64,000 nucleotides of DNA from Bdellovibrio sp. GT3 (lineage in GTDB: Bacteria > Bdellovibrionota > Bdellovibrionia > Bdellovibrionales > Bdellovibrionaceae): NCBI RefSeq assembly GCF_037996765.1, contig NZ_JBBNAD010000001.1, positions 124,001 to 188,000 on the forward strand. The letters run 5' to 3'. The notes beneath the pieces are model-generated. The model was given only the letters and a program-made list of their open reading frames with translations. It was not told where the DNA came from and made no database searches. Position numbers and translations under genes: made by a program. Below, one piece after another: positions 8,781-17,258 of the stretch (the stretch's first letter is position 1; every line of letters starts with the position of its first letter).

Positions 8781-9764
8781 ATGAATAAAGCAAAAGTTTT
8801 AGTATCTGGAATTGTTTTGACTGGTCTTGCTGGAATTGGTGGCTACTACTTAAACAAAGCACGGACATCCTCAAAAACGGGCGTGGTTCACCACGATGGG
8901 ATGGAGATTTTTAAAGCGGCACAGTTGAATGCAGGAATGCAGTTGAAAACGCACATGGACTCTCCTGTGGGAATAGCCTGGAAAGCAAATGACTTTGCAA
9001 AGCTGAGTTCCATGTTTGGTTTACAGAAGTCTGTCGCGGAAAACGCATCGTTCTTTCAAGCCAGCATTTATGTTCTTGATGTGACCAAGATGGACTGGAA
9101 ACCCGATGAAAAGAAAGCGTTGCAGGAACTGCAGTCTTCTATTGCTGAATACATAATGGCGAAACGGGAACGACCGGCATTGGGACCGGAAGCCCAGGCA
9201 TTAAGCTATGCCTCCAAGGTGCTTTTGAAGTTTGATTCCCTGCCAGAAGCAGTCGTGAAGAAGATGTCCGACTACTACTCGGTGGCAACATCTGAGGGTT
9301 TGCGAAATCAGCGTGATATCGTTGGGGAAACCTTGATGCGTATCAGCCCCTTGCCTGAAAAGGGACTTAAGATCATCCGCGAAAAATTGAGATCCAAGAA
9401 TGACCCCTATCAGGGAATTGTATTGATTGGACAGATGCGGGACGCTCAGGCCGCGGCAGGACTATGGAACGAAGTGGCTGTCGGCTTCGAATCCTTTCCT
9501 TCACGGTTTCAGCCCATGATTTTCAAACAACTGGTGATACGTCACTCTATAATCAAATCAGATATCAGCGGTCATCTTCATCAGCTTTTGAAGTATTCCG
9601 GTCAGGTGGAGGAAGCTGATGATGCATTTCTTGTCGGAGTTCGGGAACTGAATATGACAGACAAGTATCGCTCGGAAATTCAACGTATATCCAATCAGAC
9701 CCGTTATGCCGCGACAAAAACATTGGCGGTTTCGTTATTGAATAGTTCAGGAGGCGCGAAATGA
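8781..9764 (+). CDS. Inner-membrane-anchored periplasmic protein, unknown
   Basis: 327 residues. One N-terminal helix (VLVSGIVLTGLAGIGGYYL) after MNKAK predicts an anchored protein with a periplasmic body. The body is almost entirely helical with no Cys and no low-complexity stretch (EKKALQELQSSIAEYIMAKR; AAGLWNEVAVGFESF). It could be an alpha-solenoid similar to HEAT or TPR proteins, but no repeat consensus is clear. It begins two bases after the barrel gene and its stop overlaps the chimera gene's ATG, so it belongs to the same operon and is a candidate linker between outer and inner membrane parts. Confidence 0.65.
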   Translation: MNKAKVLVSGIVLTGLAGIGGYYLNKARTSSKTGVVHHDGMEIFKAAQLNAGMQLKTHMDSPVGIAWKANDFAKLSSMFGLQKSVAENASFFQASIYVLDVTKMDWKPDEKKALQELQSSIAEYIMAKRERPALGPEAQALSYASKVLLKFDSLPEAVVKKMSDYYSVATSEGLRNQRDIVGETLMRISPLPEKGLKIIREKLRSKNDPYQGIVLIGQMRDAQAAAGLWNEVAVGFESFPSRFQPMIFKQLVIRHSIIKSDISGHLHQLLKYSGQVEEADDAFLVGVRELNMTDKYRSEIQRISNQTRYAATKTLAVSLLNSSGGAK

Positions 9765-11518
9765 GGCACGTTATTTTAGTACTCTCGGTTGTTCTGGCTT
9801 CATGGGGAGCGCAGGCTCAGTACATCGAGGAAATCGGGTCACTGGAAAATCTGTATGAAATCAGAGCCAGATCTGTATTGAATACGATCCTGCGTCCAAC
9901 GGAATACACGGTGGTGGTATCTGTGGATTTGGATCGTGATGAACAAAAGCTTAAGGAGTTTCATAAAGAGGCGGAATTGCAGTATCTGCCGGGAATGCCC
10001 ATGATGGGTGATGTTCCGGTGGCTCCGATGGCGGCCAATAAACTTCATGAAATGAAGGCAAAAACTGAAATCAGTGTGGTCTTGTCACGCAATGTATCCC
10101 CTGAAGTGGAAAAAGTGATTCGGGATTTGCTGGTTTCCAAATTGCATTTGGATTCGGCTGTCGGGGATTCGGTGGCCATTCGCCGTATCGAATTACCTTT
10201 GGATCCGAAGGTCGAGGAACCACCAAAGCAACTTCCAGAGCTTACTTGGAAAACGTGGGTGCTGGTGGTGATTCTTTCGTTGCTGGCCCTTGCGGGATTG
10301 ATGTTCGGTTTGTGGAAAAGAAAAACCGCTGATCCGAAAAAAGAGATCAACGAAAATCACGAATATGCCCACCAGGAACCTTTGCCACAGGCGGAAAAGG
10401 AACCTGTTACAGCAACTCCAGAACCTTCGGCGGACGTGGTGCCGGCGGCGGTTTCGGCCAAGCCAGATGAAATGGTCTGGGAGCTTGGTTTGGACAGTGT
10501 TCGTCAGCACGTCATTCAGATTGGAACACAATATCCTCAAATGGCGTCGCGTGCGATCGCCGAGTATTGTCTTGAGGGGGCTGTTGAAAACACCACTTAT
10601 CTGATGGACTTTATGGGATGGGATACAGCAAAGCATTTGTTTGCAGAAATCCCCGCGATGGCCTGGGCGCGAATGGGACGTTCGGTGAAAGAGCGAAAAG
10701 CTGATCCGACGGCAGTACAAATCGAGACCGGTGTGCGGGAAACCTATCGGGCTTTGCTGGGCAGTTACATTGAACATGAAATGGCTGAAGATGAAGCGGG
10801 ACCATTCAACTTTATCCTGAAGCTTCGCGAGGACCAGCGTTCACAAATCCTGGAAAAGGAAAGCGCCAAGAACATCGCCATCCTGTGCCTGCATGCTCCT
10901 TCCGAAGTGACGGCTGGAATTCTGGCCAGCATTGATAGCGAGAAAAAAGTCAGAGTCATGGGAGAGCTTTCCCGAATAGAAAAAATTCCGCATGATGTTT
11001 TGCAGTCAGTGATTCAGGCGTTTAAGCAGCGTGTGAGCGAAACTCGACTGAAGCCGGAACCCAAAGTACATGGTGCCACTGTTCTTGCAAAAGTTATCCG
11101 TGGCATGAGTCCGGAAGAAGAAGTGAACATGTTGACCATGTTCGCAGCTGAAAATCCCGAAGAGCTGGAGAGAGTGCGTCGATCGATCTTAATATTTGAT
11201 GACGTGTCCCTGGTGCCTCAGGACATTCTTGCTGAAGTCCTTGGACTTTATGAAGTGGAAGCACTTTATGGAGCCTTCTTCCGCACACAGCGAGCGCTGA
11301 TGGTCGCAGCCCTCAATGCGCTTCCAGAGAAAAAATCAATGATCCTGGAACGCGAATTGAGCGATATGCCAATGATTCCGTCCCAGAAACTTTCAGCTGA
11401 AACTCGCCGAAGCATCTGTCAGCGAGTTGAGACGGTTTTGGAATATCGTTCGATCAGCATGACCGATCTTATTGATGGAGCTGTGAAAGTTACCAAGATT
11501 CGCGCAAATGAAGGCTGA
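9761..11518 (+). CDS. FliF-like/FliG-like chimeric inner-membrane protein
   Basis: 585 residues. A signal peptide (1-20) is followed by a periplasmic segment that resembles the last ring domain of FliF. It has the pattern YEIRARSVLNTILRPTEYTV, then VSVDLDRDEQK, and further on IRDLLVSKLHLD..GDSVAIR, which matches the FliF C-terminal periplasmic pattern. One helix (about 166-187) leads to a Pro/Glu-rich linker. The cytoplasmic part (about 240-585) is helical and matches FliG middle and C-terminal domains: PSEVTAGILASIDSEKKVRVM, ATVLAKVIRGMSPEEEVNML, RRSILIFDDVSLVPQDIL and LYGAFFRTQRALMVAALNALPEKKSMILERELSDM. By eye the torque-helix charges are only partly kept. The gene closes a four-gene operon 3 kb downstream of motAB. 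The family call is by eye and no search was run. Confidence 0.75.
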   Translation: MRHVILVLSVVLASWGAQAQYIEEIGSLENLYEIRARSVLNTILRPTEYTVVVSVDLDRDEQKLKEFHKEAELQYLPGMPMMGDVPVAPMAANKLHEMKAKTEISVVLSRNVSPEVEKVIRDLLVSKLHLDSAVGDSVAIRRIELPLDPKVEEPPKQLPELTWKTWVLVVILSLLALAGLMFGLWKRKTADPKKEINENHEYAHQEPLPQAEKEPVTATPEPSADVVPAAVSAKPDEMVWELGLDSVRQHVIQIGTQYPQMASRAIAEYCLEGAVENTTYLMDFMGWDTAKHLFAEIPAMAWARMGRSVKERKADPTAVQIETGVRETYRALLGSYIEHEMAEDEAGPFNFILKLREDQRSQILEKESAKNIAILCLHAPSEVTAGILASIDSEKKVRVMGELSRIEKIPHDVLQSVIQAFKQRVSETRLKPEPKVHGATVLAKVIRGMSPEEEVNMLTMFAAENPEELERVRRSILIFDDVSLVPQDILAEVLGLYEVEALYGAFFRTQRALMVAALNALPEKKSMILERELSDMPMIPSQKLSAETRRSICQRVETVLEYRSISMTDLIDGAVKVTKIRANEG

Positions 11519-13256
11519 CAAATGTGATGTCATCGGGTTGTTCGATTCCAGTGGTGAAATCGGCAATCCGTTTGGCAATTTGGTCGTGAATACCTCGTTG
11601 TGAGCCTTTCGTGGATGCATCCGCGGCAAGTTTAAACACAGTTCTCTCTGCGAAGGCCTCGCCCTTTTCATTAATTGCATCGGTCAGACCATCTGTATAC
11701 GCAAACAGAGTTTGTCCTGTTTTGAAGTCCACAGAAGCCTCTTCATATGCCGATGATTTTTCGTGCCCCAGCCTTTTTCCATTCACATCTCCTAAAAGAG
11801 TGATATCGGACTTTTTCACCTTCCGACCTTCTTCGGTCAGCGGCAGAAGAAGGGGAGGTTCGTGGCTGGCATTTGCATAAGTCAGCTTTCCGCTTTTCAA
11901 ATCCAAGGTGGCGGCAAAAGCGGTCATCATTTTTTCACCTTTGGCGACGTCACAAAGAACCTGATTGATTCGGGTCAGGGTTTTACCCGGGCTCCAGACT
12001 CCTTCTTCAACTGTCAGGGAAAGGATGGAGCGAGTGGCTGCGGTGATAAGAGCCGCGGGAACACCGTGGCCGGTGGCATCTCCGATGAAAACAAAGATCT
12101 TGTCTTCAGTGCAGTTGTGAAACCAAAGATCACCTCCGCATTCGGAGGCGGGATGATAGTAACCTTTGAGTGAGTACGCATCCGTTTCGACCTTCATTTT
12201 GGGTAGCAGTGTGGTTTGGACTTCCTTGGCCGTCTCCAGCTCGGCTTGCATGCGAGCTTTTTCCTGTGTCTGCTGAAGAAGGCCCTCAATTTTGCCCTGC
12301 ATGGAATTGAACACCTTTGCCATCTGTCCGATTTCGTCATTGTTGGCAATTTTCAAAGGTTTTGCAGATCCGTTCTTGGAAAACTCATTCATGGCATTGT
12401 TTAAGCGCAGCAGATTTTGGGTCAGGCTGTCGATCGATATGAATACGGCAATCAACCCGATCAGCAAAATGATGAAGCTGGCGAGCAGCGTTTTATTCAT
12501 GATTGAATCAAGTACCGAGAAAATGCTCTTCTTATCAAAGACCTCGAAAACGAAAACATCCAGATAGGGGAGCTTCTTAAAAGAGATAAGATGTGGTTTC
12601 CCGTCAATTTCAATGTCTTTCACGCCGCTGCTATTTTGTTGAAAAATACTTTTAATGCTTGGGGTGACGCCGCTTAATTCGGCCTCCATGGAAGCGGGGA
12701 ACCACCATTGTCCGACTTTTTCATTGTAAAATCCGGCCTCGTTGCGTGCCTGAAGATTCTTAAAAAAGGGGAAGGTTAAGTTCGCATAAACCCGGAATAC
12801 CCCCTGGCGAAATAGCACGCGCAGTTTGTTGGGGGACTGCACATCGCTTTCCACAATCATCTCGTTCTCGGTTAAAGCGGCCAGTCGATTAGAGACACTT
12901 TCCGGGGTGGAAATATGTGTTCCGAGAGCGTCCATTAGACGCAGTGGGAAACCATCTTGTTGGATGAAAATGGCAATATCACCCCAATTTTGGGTTGTCG
13001 CCAAAGCTTTCACCTGGGCAGGGAACTGCTGTGTGGAGGCATCAAAAAGTTGAAGTGCGGAACGAACCCGGTCAAAACTTGTTTGGAAATCCTGATTAAA
13101 AGTTTGGCTGAATCCGTCAACTCTCTCGAGGGCATTGGCGTAGACGTAGGATCTTTTATCAGAGAGAAAAGTCTCGCGATTTAGAAAGAAGATCGTGCCC
13201 GAAGAGACGATCAAAAGAATAGAAACGATCAAAAGAAATTTAACTTTTAAAGACAT
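11490..13256 (-). CDS. Membrane sensor phosphatase: extracytoplasmic domain, HAMP, SpoIIE/PP2C
   Basis: 588 residues from the ATG at 13256, which has GGAGA six bases upstream; an upstream TTG at 13277 is less likely. Two membrane helices (residues about 5-24 and 250-275) flank a periplasmic cache-like sensor domain of about 225 residues. A HAMP linker follows (LNNAMNEFSKNG to GQMAKVFNSM), then a short coiled coil, then a SpoIIE/RsbU-type PP2C serine phosphatase. The phosphatase shows SECGGDLW, FIGDATGHGVPAAL, ANASHEPPLL and YTDGLTDAIN, which supply the metal-binding Asp residues. Such enzymes dephosphorylate anti-sigma-factor antagonists. No antagonist or anti-sigma gene lies next to it. Its 3' end overlaps the convergent chimera gene by 29 bases. 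Confidence 0.9.
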   Translation of the reverse strand: MSLKVKFLLIVSILLIVSSGTIFFLNRETFLSDKRSYVYANALERVDGFSQTFNQDFQTSFDRVRSALQLFDASTQQFPAQVKALATTQNWGDIAIFIQQDGFPLRLMDALGTHISTPESVSNRLAALTENEMIVESDVQSPNKLRVLFRQGVFRVYANLTFPFFKNLQARNEAGFYNEKVGQWWFPASMEAELSGVTPSIKSIFQQNSSGVKDIEIDGKPHLISFKKLPYLDVFVFEVFDKKSIFSVLDSIMNKTLLASFIILLIGLIAVFISIDSLTQNLLRLNNAMNEFSKNGSAKPLKIANNDEIGQMAKVFNSMQGKIEGLLQQTQEKARMQAELETAKEVQTTLLPKMKVETDAYSLKGYYHPASECGGDLWFHNCTEDKIFVFIGDATGHGVPAALITAATRSILSLTVEEGVWSPGKTLTRINQVLCDVAKGEKMMTAFAATLDLKSGKLTYANASHEPPLLLPLTEEGRKVKKSDITLLGDVNGKRLGHEKSSAYEEASVDFKTGQTLFAYTDGLTDAINEKGEAFAERTVFKLAADASTKGSQRGIHDQIAKRIADFTTGIEQPDDITFVSLHLRESW

Positions 13257-13323
13257 CCAGATTCTCCGCAGGTTCAAATAGGGAACCTTGCAAAGCCATC
13301 ATGAAAGATCATTGTTCTTTTGC

Positions 13324-13359
13324 AAATAAAAAAAAACCCACAGTTTTTCCAACTGTGGG
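13324..13359 (-). terminator. Rho-independent terminator of the DsbA-like gene
   Basis: A perfect 9-bp stem (CCCACAGTT at 13337-13345 with AACTGTGGG at 13351-13359) and five-base loop are followed on the minus strand by a T-rich tract (A-run on plus at 13325-13336). It lies just after the stop codon of the thioredoxin-fold lipoprotein gene. Confidence 0.9.
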
Positions 13360-13387
13360 CTTTTGAAGCTTTAATTTCGATTAGAAA

Positions 13388-14170
13388 TTACTTCGCTGCT
13401 TTCAAATGACGGTCGATGATGTCTTTGAATTCAGAGAATGGGTATGCGCCACGAAGGGATACGCCATTGATCAAGAAGCCTGGAGTACCAGAGAAGTTGA
13501 ATTTTCTAGCTTCTTCCATGTCTGCATCTACGATCTTAGTAACTTTTTCGGATTTAACATCAGTTTCAAGACGTTTCATGTCCGCGCCAACTTTTTTAGC
13601 AGAATCTTTCAAGAAAGCTTCTTTTTTAGTGCGTAGTTCGCCTTGGTTTTCGAAAACGATGTTATAGAACTTTTCAGCTTTTGCATGGTCTTGCATTGCA
13701 ATAGCTTCGAAGTAACGAGCTGCTGGCATTGCAAGTGGATGGAAATCCAATGGCAAGTGCTTAAGAACAACGCGTACATCTTTAGGGTAAGCTTTCATAA
13801 CTTCAGCAACAGTCGCGTGACCTTTCGCGCAGTATGGGCACTCGAAGTCTGTGTATTCAATGATAGTTACTTTTGCATCTTTAGGCCCAAAGATAACGCG
13901 GCCGTCTTCGATGTTAGGTTTCAAAGGACTTGCGAACTCTTCGTCACGCTTTTTGCCTTCTTCAGCCATTGCTTTTTCTTGAGCTTTCTTTTGCGCACCT
14001 TGAGCAGCTTTGTTCACCACTTCGATGAATTGCTCAGGGTCTTTTTCGATTGCTGCGAAAACGATGCTTGGATCTTTTTCTACTGCTTCTTTAAGTTGTT
14101 TTGCAGATGGAGCACAGTTCACTAGGGAAAGTGCCAATGCAGAAACTGCTACTAGTTTAAATGCTTTCAA
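13388..14170 (-). CDS. DsbA/DsbG-like thioredoxin-fold lipoprotein
   Basis: 260 residues from the TTG at 14170; GGAGG lies five bases upstream, and the in-frame ATG at 14182 is part of that binding site. The lipoprotein signal ends in a lipobox (SLVNC). A helical, Lys/Glu-rich segment (about 15-75) precedes the DsbA-like domain. The domain has a FECPYC redox site, a cis-Pro in GTPGF, and the helical insert typical of DsbA. It should act as a membrane-tethered disulfide oxidase or isomerase in the periplasm. It is monocistronic with its own terminator. Similar DsbA-family lipoproteins are widespread in deltaproteobacteria. Confidence 0.9.
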   Translation of the reverse strand: MKAFKLVAVSALALSLVNCAPSAKQLKEAVEKDPSIVFAAIEKDPEQFIEVVNKAAQGAQKKAQEKAMAEEGKKRDEEFASPLKPNIEDGRVIFGPKDAKVTIIEYTDFECPYCAKGHATVAEVMKAYPKDVRVVLKHLPLDFHPLAMPAARYFEAIAMQDHAKAEKFYNIVFENQGELRTKKEAFLKDSAKKVGADMKRLETDVKSEKVTKIVDADMEEARKFNFSGTPGFLINGVSLRGAYPFSEFKDIIDRHLKAAK

Positions 14171-14343
14171 TGTCGCCTCCATAAAGGATTAATTTGTTAA
14201 ATCTCAAAAGCCCTCCCATTGTGCCATGTTTTTTGACTGATGGAAGGAAAAAAACCCGCACTTTAGTCCTGTACCCAAATCTTGCCATGCTGCATGAAGT
14301 GATTGGACTTGCGTGAAGTTTCCGTGTGTTTAGACTGGAAACT

Positions 14344-14961
14344 ATGAAAACAACAAATTTTATTTTAGCAACATTCGTGATCGCATTTTGCATTAACGCA
14401 CAGGCTGCTCTGATTGCCAATTACGCAACTCTGGCCACCAAAGATCTTGATCAGATGAATGAACTCATCAACGAAAAGATCCAGGAGTCCGAGGAGATGG
14501 CAGATGAGAAGTACATTCCTTTGAAGGAAGCCCTTCAAGCCGTGTTTTCCCGCCCGGATGGCACCGATGACATGATTGATAAGGTTGTGGGTCCTTTGCG
14601 CACCAAATTGGACGAGTTGGATCAATGGGAAAATGCCATGACGATTCTTGTGGATGAAGCGGTGGATGCTTTGAAGAATCCAAAAGGTGTGAAACCTGTT
14701 GTTCAAAACACTTATGCTGTCTTTTTGGAAAACTACGTTGCAGAAGCAAAACCTTATGCCAAAAAAGGTGGTTTTGAGCGCAAGCTTCTGGAGAAAATCC
14801 GCGACGCAAAAATTGAAATGACCAAAGAGGCAAAAAATGAGCGCAGCCTTCGTGGCATGAAGGTGGGGGATTCTCCATCATCTTTGGCAAAGCGCGTGCT
14901 TGAACAGAACCCTTTGGAGCGCCCAGAGGCGCCTAAAGCTGAGAAGAAGAAAAAGAAGTAA
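14344..14961 (+). CDS. Secreted helical protein with Lys-rich tail
   Basis: 205 residues from the ATG at 14344; a GTG 18 bases upstream is in frame but would spoil the signal peptide. The signal is MKTTNFILATFVIAFCINAQA. The mature protein is highly charged and helical with no Cys, and finishes in the stretch EAPKAEKKKKK. It may be a periplasmic or surface protein, but no family is recognised. It stands alone, divergent from the DsbA-like gene. Confidence 0.7.
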   Translation: MKTTNFILATFVIAFCINAQAALIANYATLATKDLDQMNELINEKIQESEEMADEKYIPLKEALQAVFSRPDGTDDMIDKVVGPLRTKLDELDQWENAMTILVDEAVDALKNPKGVKPVVQNTYAVFLENYVAEAKPYAKKGGFERKLLEKIRDAKIEMTKEAKNERSLRGMKVGDSPSSLAKRVLEQNPLERPEAPKAEKKKKK

Positions 14962-15115
14962 TCACTCCGCCGGTTGAATATGAAATTCCCCTCGGGAGTT
15001 CGACAAAAACCGGCAAAATTTTCCCTCGACCGGACTGGCCTCTGGTACTTTCTGACCAGAGACCAGCGTCAAACAAAAGACCTCCTCAAGTCTCCGAAAA
15101 TCGCCTCAAATTGAC

Positions 15116-15143
15116 TCAAGTTCTAACGAACTCCTACCGATAG
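15116..15143 (+). promoter_or_regulatory. Candidate sigma-28 (FliA)-like promoter before the cpaF group
   Basis: TCAAGTTC at 15116-15123 and ACCGATAG at 15136-15143 resemble the FliA consensus TAAAGTTT and GCCGATAA. The spacer is 12 bases rather than 11 and two bases of the -10 box differ. The position is about 75 bases before the small gene at 15220, in the only sizeable gap (14962-15219) near this group. Nothing else was recognised in that gap. Confidence 0.35.
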
Positions 15144-15219
15144 AAACAACAGGTAATAGGGGGCAGGATGCTCTCCGCTTTGATCTCGCAAATCAAGGTG
15201 CAAGCAGATGGAGGATTCG

Positions 15220-15498
15220 ATGTTTCTTCAAGGCGATTTGCAAATTATGTTTGATGCACTATACGCAGTGGGTGCTATTGATCCGGTTCTTAAGCTCGAT
15301 TGGGCTGAAGTAACCAAAGAGATGATGGCCAATCCCAATTTGCTGAGTGATGCATTCCAAAGCATTAATGGCTGCCGTGGAAACAAAGACCTTCTTATCC
15401 AGAAGCTGCACATGATGGATCAAAAGTCCGTAAGTTATATCGCTATGGAGGTCGCTCGTGAGTTTTGTGAATTCCAAGACCGTAAAGATTTGCACTAG
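15220..15498 (+). CDS. Small protein of unknown function upstream of the cupredoxin/CpaF genes
   Basis: 92 residues from the ATG at 15220; GGAGG at 15210-15214 sets this start, and the in-frame ATG at 15208 overlaps the binding site. The product has no signal peptide, is helical, and has two Cys (NGCRGNK and EFCEFQ). No family is recognised. Its 3' end overlaps the start of the cupredoxin-like gene by 41 bases, so the two are translated in different frames of one message. It is first in the cpaF group. Confidence 0.65.
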   Translation: MFLQGDLQIMFDALYAVGAIDPVLKLDWAEVTKEMMANPNLLSDAFQSINGCRGNKDLLIQKLHMMDQKSVSYIAMEVAREFCEFQDRKDLH

Positions 15499-15976
15499 TC
15501 TTGCAACGGCATTTCTGATCACCAGCGTGGCAAATGCATGGGAAGTGGATTTTTCTCGTCGTCAGGTTGATTTCAACAAAGTGACGAATGAGGATCGCCT
15601 GCCTGCAAGCATCAAAGAAGATCAATCCGTCAGCATTCTGGGTAAAGTGTTCGACTCTGTCGAGCCGGCTCAGGATATCGTTATCATGAACACAGACAAG
15701 GGCTTCGTGCCAGAGACTGTGCGCTTGAAAAAGGGCAACAGCTATCGCATTCACGTGGTGAACGTGAACGGTAAGGAAAAAAACGTGAGTTTCGTGTTGG
15801 ATGCTTTTTCTGAACATCACAACACGGTTTTTGGTGAACAAAAAACCTTCAACGTGATGCCAAAAACTGACGGAATTTTTTCTTACCAATGTCCTGAGAC
15901 TGCGGTTCAAGGCAAATTCATTATTTATTCGGACACGAATTCTGCACCTGGTGGCAGAAAACCGGCGTCCAACTAA
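15458..15976 (+). CDS. Secreted cupredoxin-like domain protein
   Basis: 172 residues, GTG start with GGAGG seven bases upstream. The signal peptide ends near VANAWEV. The C-terminal 100 residues have a cupredoxin pattern: VPETVRLKKGNSYRIHVVN, a FVLDAFSEHHN segment with adjacent His residues, and FSYQCPE near the C-terminus, where copper-binding Cys/His usually sit. The family includes cytochrome c oxidase subunit II-like and copper-binding periplasmic proteins. The ligand set is not complete enough to assert metal binding. It lies in the operon with the CpaF ATPase. Confidence 0.75.
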   Translation: MSFVNSKTVKICTSLATAFLITSVANAWEVDFSRRQVDFNKVTNEDRLPASIKEDQSVSILGKVFDSVEPAQDIVIMNTDKGFVPETVRLKKGNSYRIHVVNVNGKEKNVSFVLDAFSEHHNTVFGEQKTFNVMPKTDGIFSYQCPETAVQGKFIIYSDTNSAPGGRKPASN

Positions 15977-15992
15977 CCTGATTGGTGCATCC

Positions 15993-17099
15993 ATGTCGGA
16001 TCAGTCGAACGTTTTCAAACAGACGATTCAACAGAACCTCGGTCCTGTTTTAAAGTACCTCGATGATCCGGGTGTATCCGAAATTCTTGTCAACGGTCCC
16101 CATGAAATTTTCGTAGAGCGCAAAGGTAAACTCGAGAAGGTGGCTGAAAAGTTTCCGACTGAGGATGACTTGCGTGCGGCTGTGAACTCCATTGCCCAAT
16201 CGGTGGGTCGTCGTATCAATGACGAGAATCCACGACTGGATGCACGTTTGCCGGATGGTTCGCGTATTGCGGCGGTGATTCCGCCGATGTCACGCAAGGG
16301 AACGACTCTGTCGATTCGTAAATTTACCAGCACGAAAATCACTTTCAATGACTACATCAAAATGGGCACAATCTCAGAGGACGGCGCGCGCTTTTTGGAT
16401 ATCGCAATGTTCCTGGGAAAAAACATTATCGTGAGCGGTGGTACGGGCTCCGGTAAGACGACGCTGTTGTCGTTGTTGTGTTCGCGTATTCCCAAAGGTC
16501 AGCGTGTGTTGATCATCGAAGACTCGTCAGAGTTGCAGGTCGATTATGAACACTTGGTGATGTTTGAAACCCGCATGGCTGATGCTCAAGGCAAAGGCGA
16601 AGTGAGTATCAAAGACCTTGTGAAAAGTGCTCTGCGTTTGCGTCCGGATCGTATCATCGTGGGGGAGGTTCGCTCGGGCGAAGCTCTTGAACTTTTAAAT
16701 GCAATGAACACCGGTCACAAAGGTTGTATGGGCACGGTCCACGCGAACTCACCGGAAGATGCTATTGTTCGCTTGGAAGCGTTAGCTCAGGGCGGGGACG
16801 GTAAGATCAGTGAGCGCGCTTTGCGCCAACAAGTGTCTTCCGCGATTGATTTGATCGTGCAAATCTCCCGTTACGGTGATGGCTCGCGTCGAATTGGAGC
16901 AATAAGTGAAGTTCGCGGATTCCTTCCGGATGGTTCGTATGACGTAGTACCAATCTTCGAATTGGGTCGTTTGGTGCGCCGTCCCGATGGAGCACTTGAA
17001 GGCAAACTAGAGTCCACAGGCAACGTTCCAACGTTTATGGACGAAATAATCGATAACAAGCTCCCTTTCCCAAAATCCAAATTCCAAAAAGCAGCCTAA
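15993..17099 (+). CDS. cpaF: CpaF/TadA-family secretion ATPase
   Basis: 368 residues from ATG 15993; upstream in-frame GTG/TTG codons exist but overlap the preceding gene. It has the N-terminal domain typical of CpaF ([43 protein letters not shown]), a Walker A box GGTGSGKTT, an Asp box, a Walker B-like RIIVGEVR and a His box (GTVHANSP). It powers type II/IV-like secretion or Tad/Flp pilus assembly. No other tad, cpa or pilin gene is near. The neighbours are a small protein and a cupredoxin-like protein, so it is an orphan ATPase as far as this window shows. Confidence 0.92.
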   Translation: MSDQSNVFKQTIQQNLGPVLKYLDDPGVSEILVNGPHEIFVERKGKLEKVAEKFPTEDDLRAAVNSIAQSVGRRINDENPRLDARLPDGSRIAAVIPPMSRKGTTLSIRKFTSTKITFNDYIKMGTISEDGARFLDIAMFLGKNIIVSGGTGSGKTTLLSLLCSRIPKGQRVLIIEDSSELQVDYEHLVMFETRMADAQGKGEVSIKDLVKSALRLRPDRIIVGEVRSGEALELLNAMNTGHKGCMGTVHANSPEDAIVRLEALAQGGDGKISERALRQQVSSAIDLIVQISRYGDGSRRIGAISEVRGFLPDGSYDVVPIFELGRLVRRPDGALEGKLESTGNVPTFMDEIIDNKLPFPKSKFQKAA

Positions 17100-17204
17100 T
17101 CCTCCTTCGCCAAGGCTTCGGCGGGATAGGTTCACACGAACCCAAGACGCGATGCGCATCCAAAAGGTGCCAGGCGGTTTTTTGATGCGCGCTGCGCTAG
17201 TGAG

Positions 17205-17216
17205 TTTTGGTATAAT
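17205..17216 (+). promoter_or_regulatory. Extended -10 promoter upstream of the coiled-coil gene and eno
   Basis: A perfect TATAAT at 17211-17216 is preceded by TGG (17208-17210), giving an extended -10 element; no good -35 box lies at the usual distance. Transcription should start near 17223, about 36 bases before the GTG start of the next gene. The gap 17100-17258 also holds a palindromic stretch (GGTTC/GAACC and GCGCATC/GATGCGC arms). Confidence 0.6.
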
Positions 17217-17258
17217 ATAGTTATTTCAATGGCTTTGCTTTTGGGCTAAGACTTTTTC

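Noticed and set aside
17100-17258. A mobile-element remnant in the gap after cpaF, suggested by palindromic stretches
   Set aside because: The repeats are short, there are no direct repeats or transposase fragments, and the gap contains a normal promoter for the next gene.
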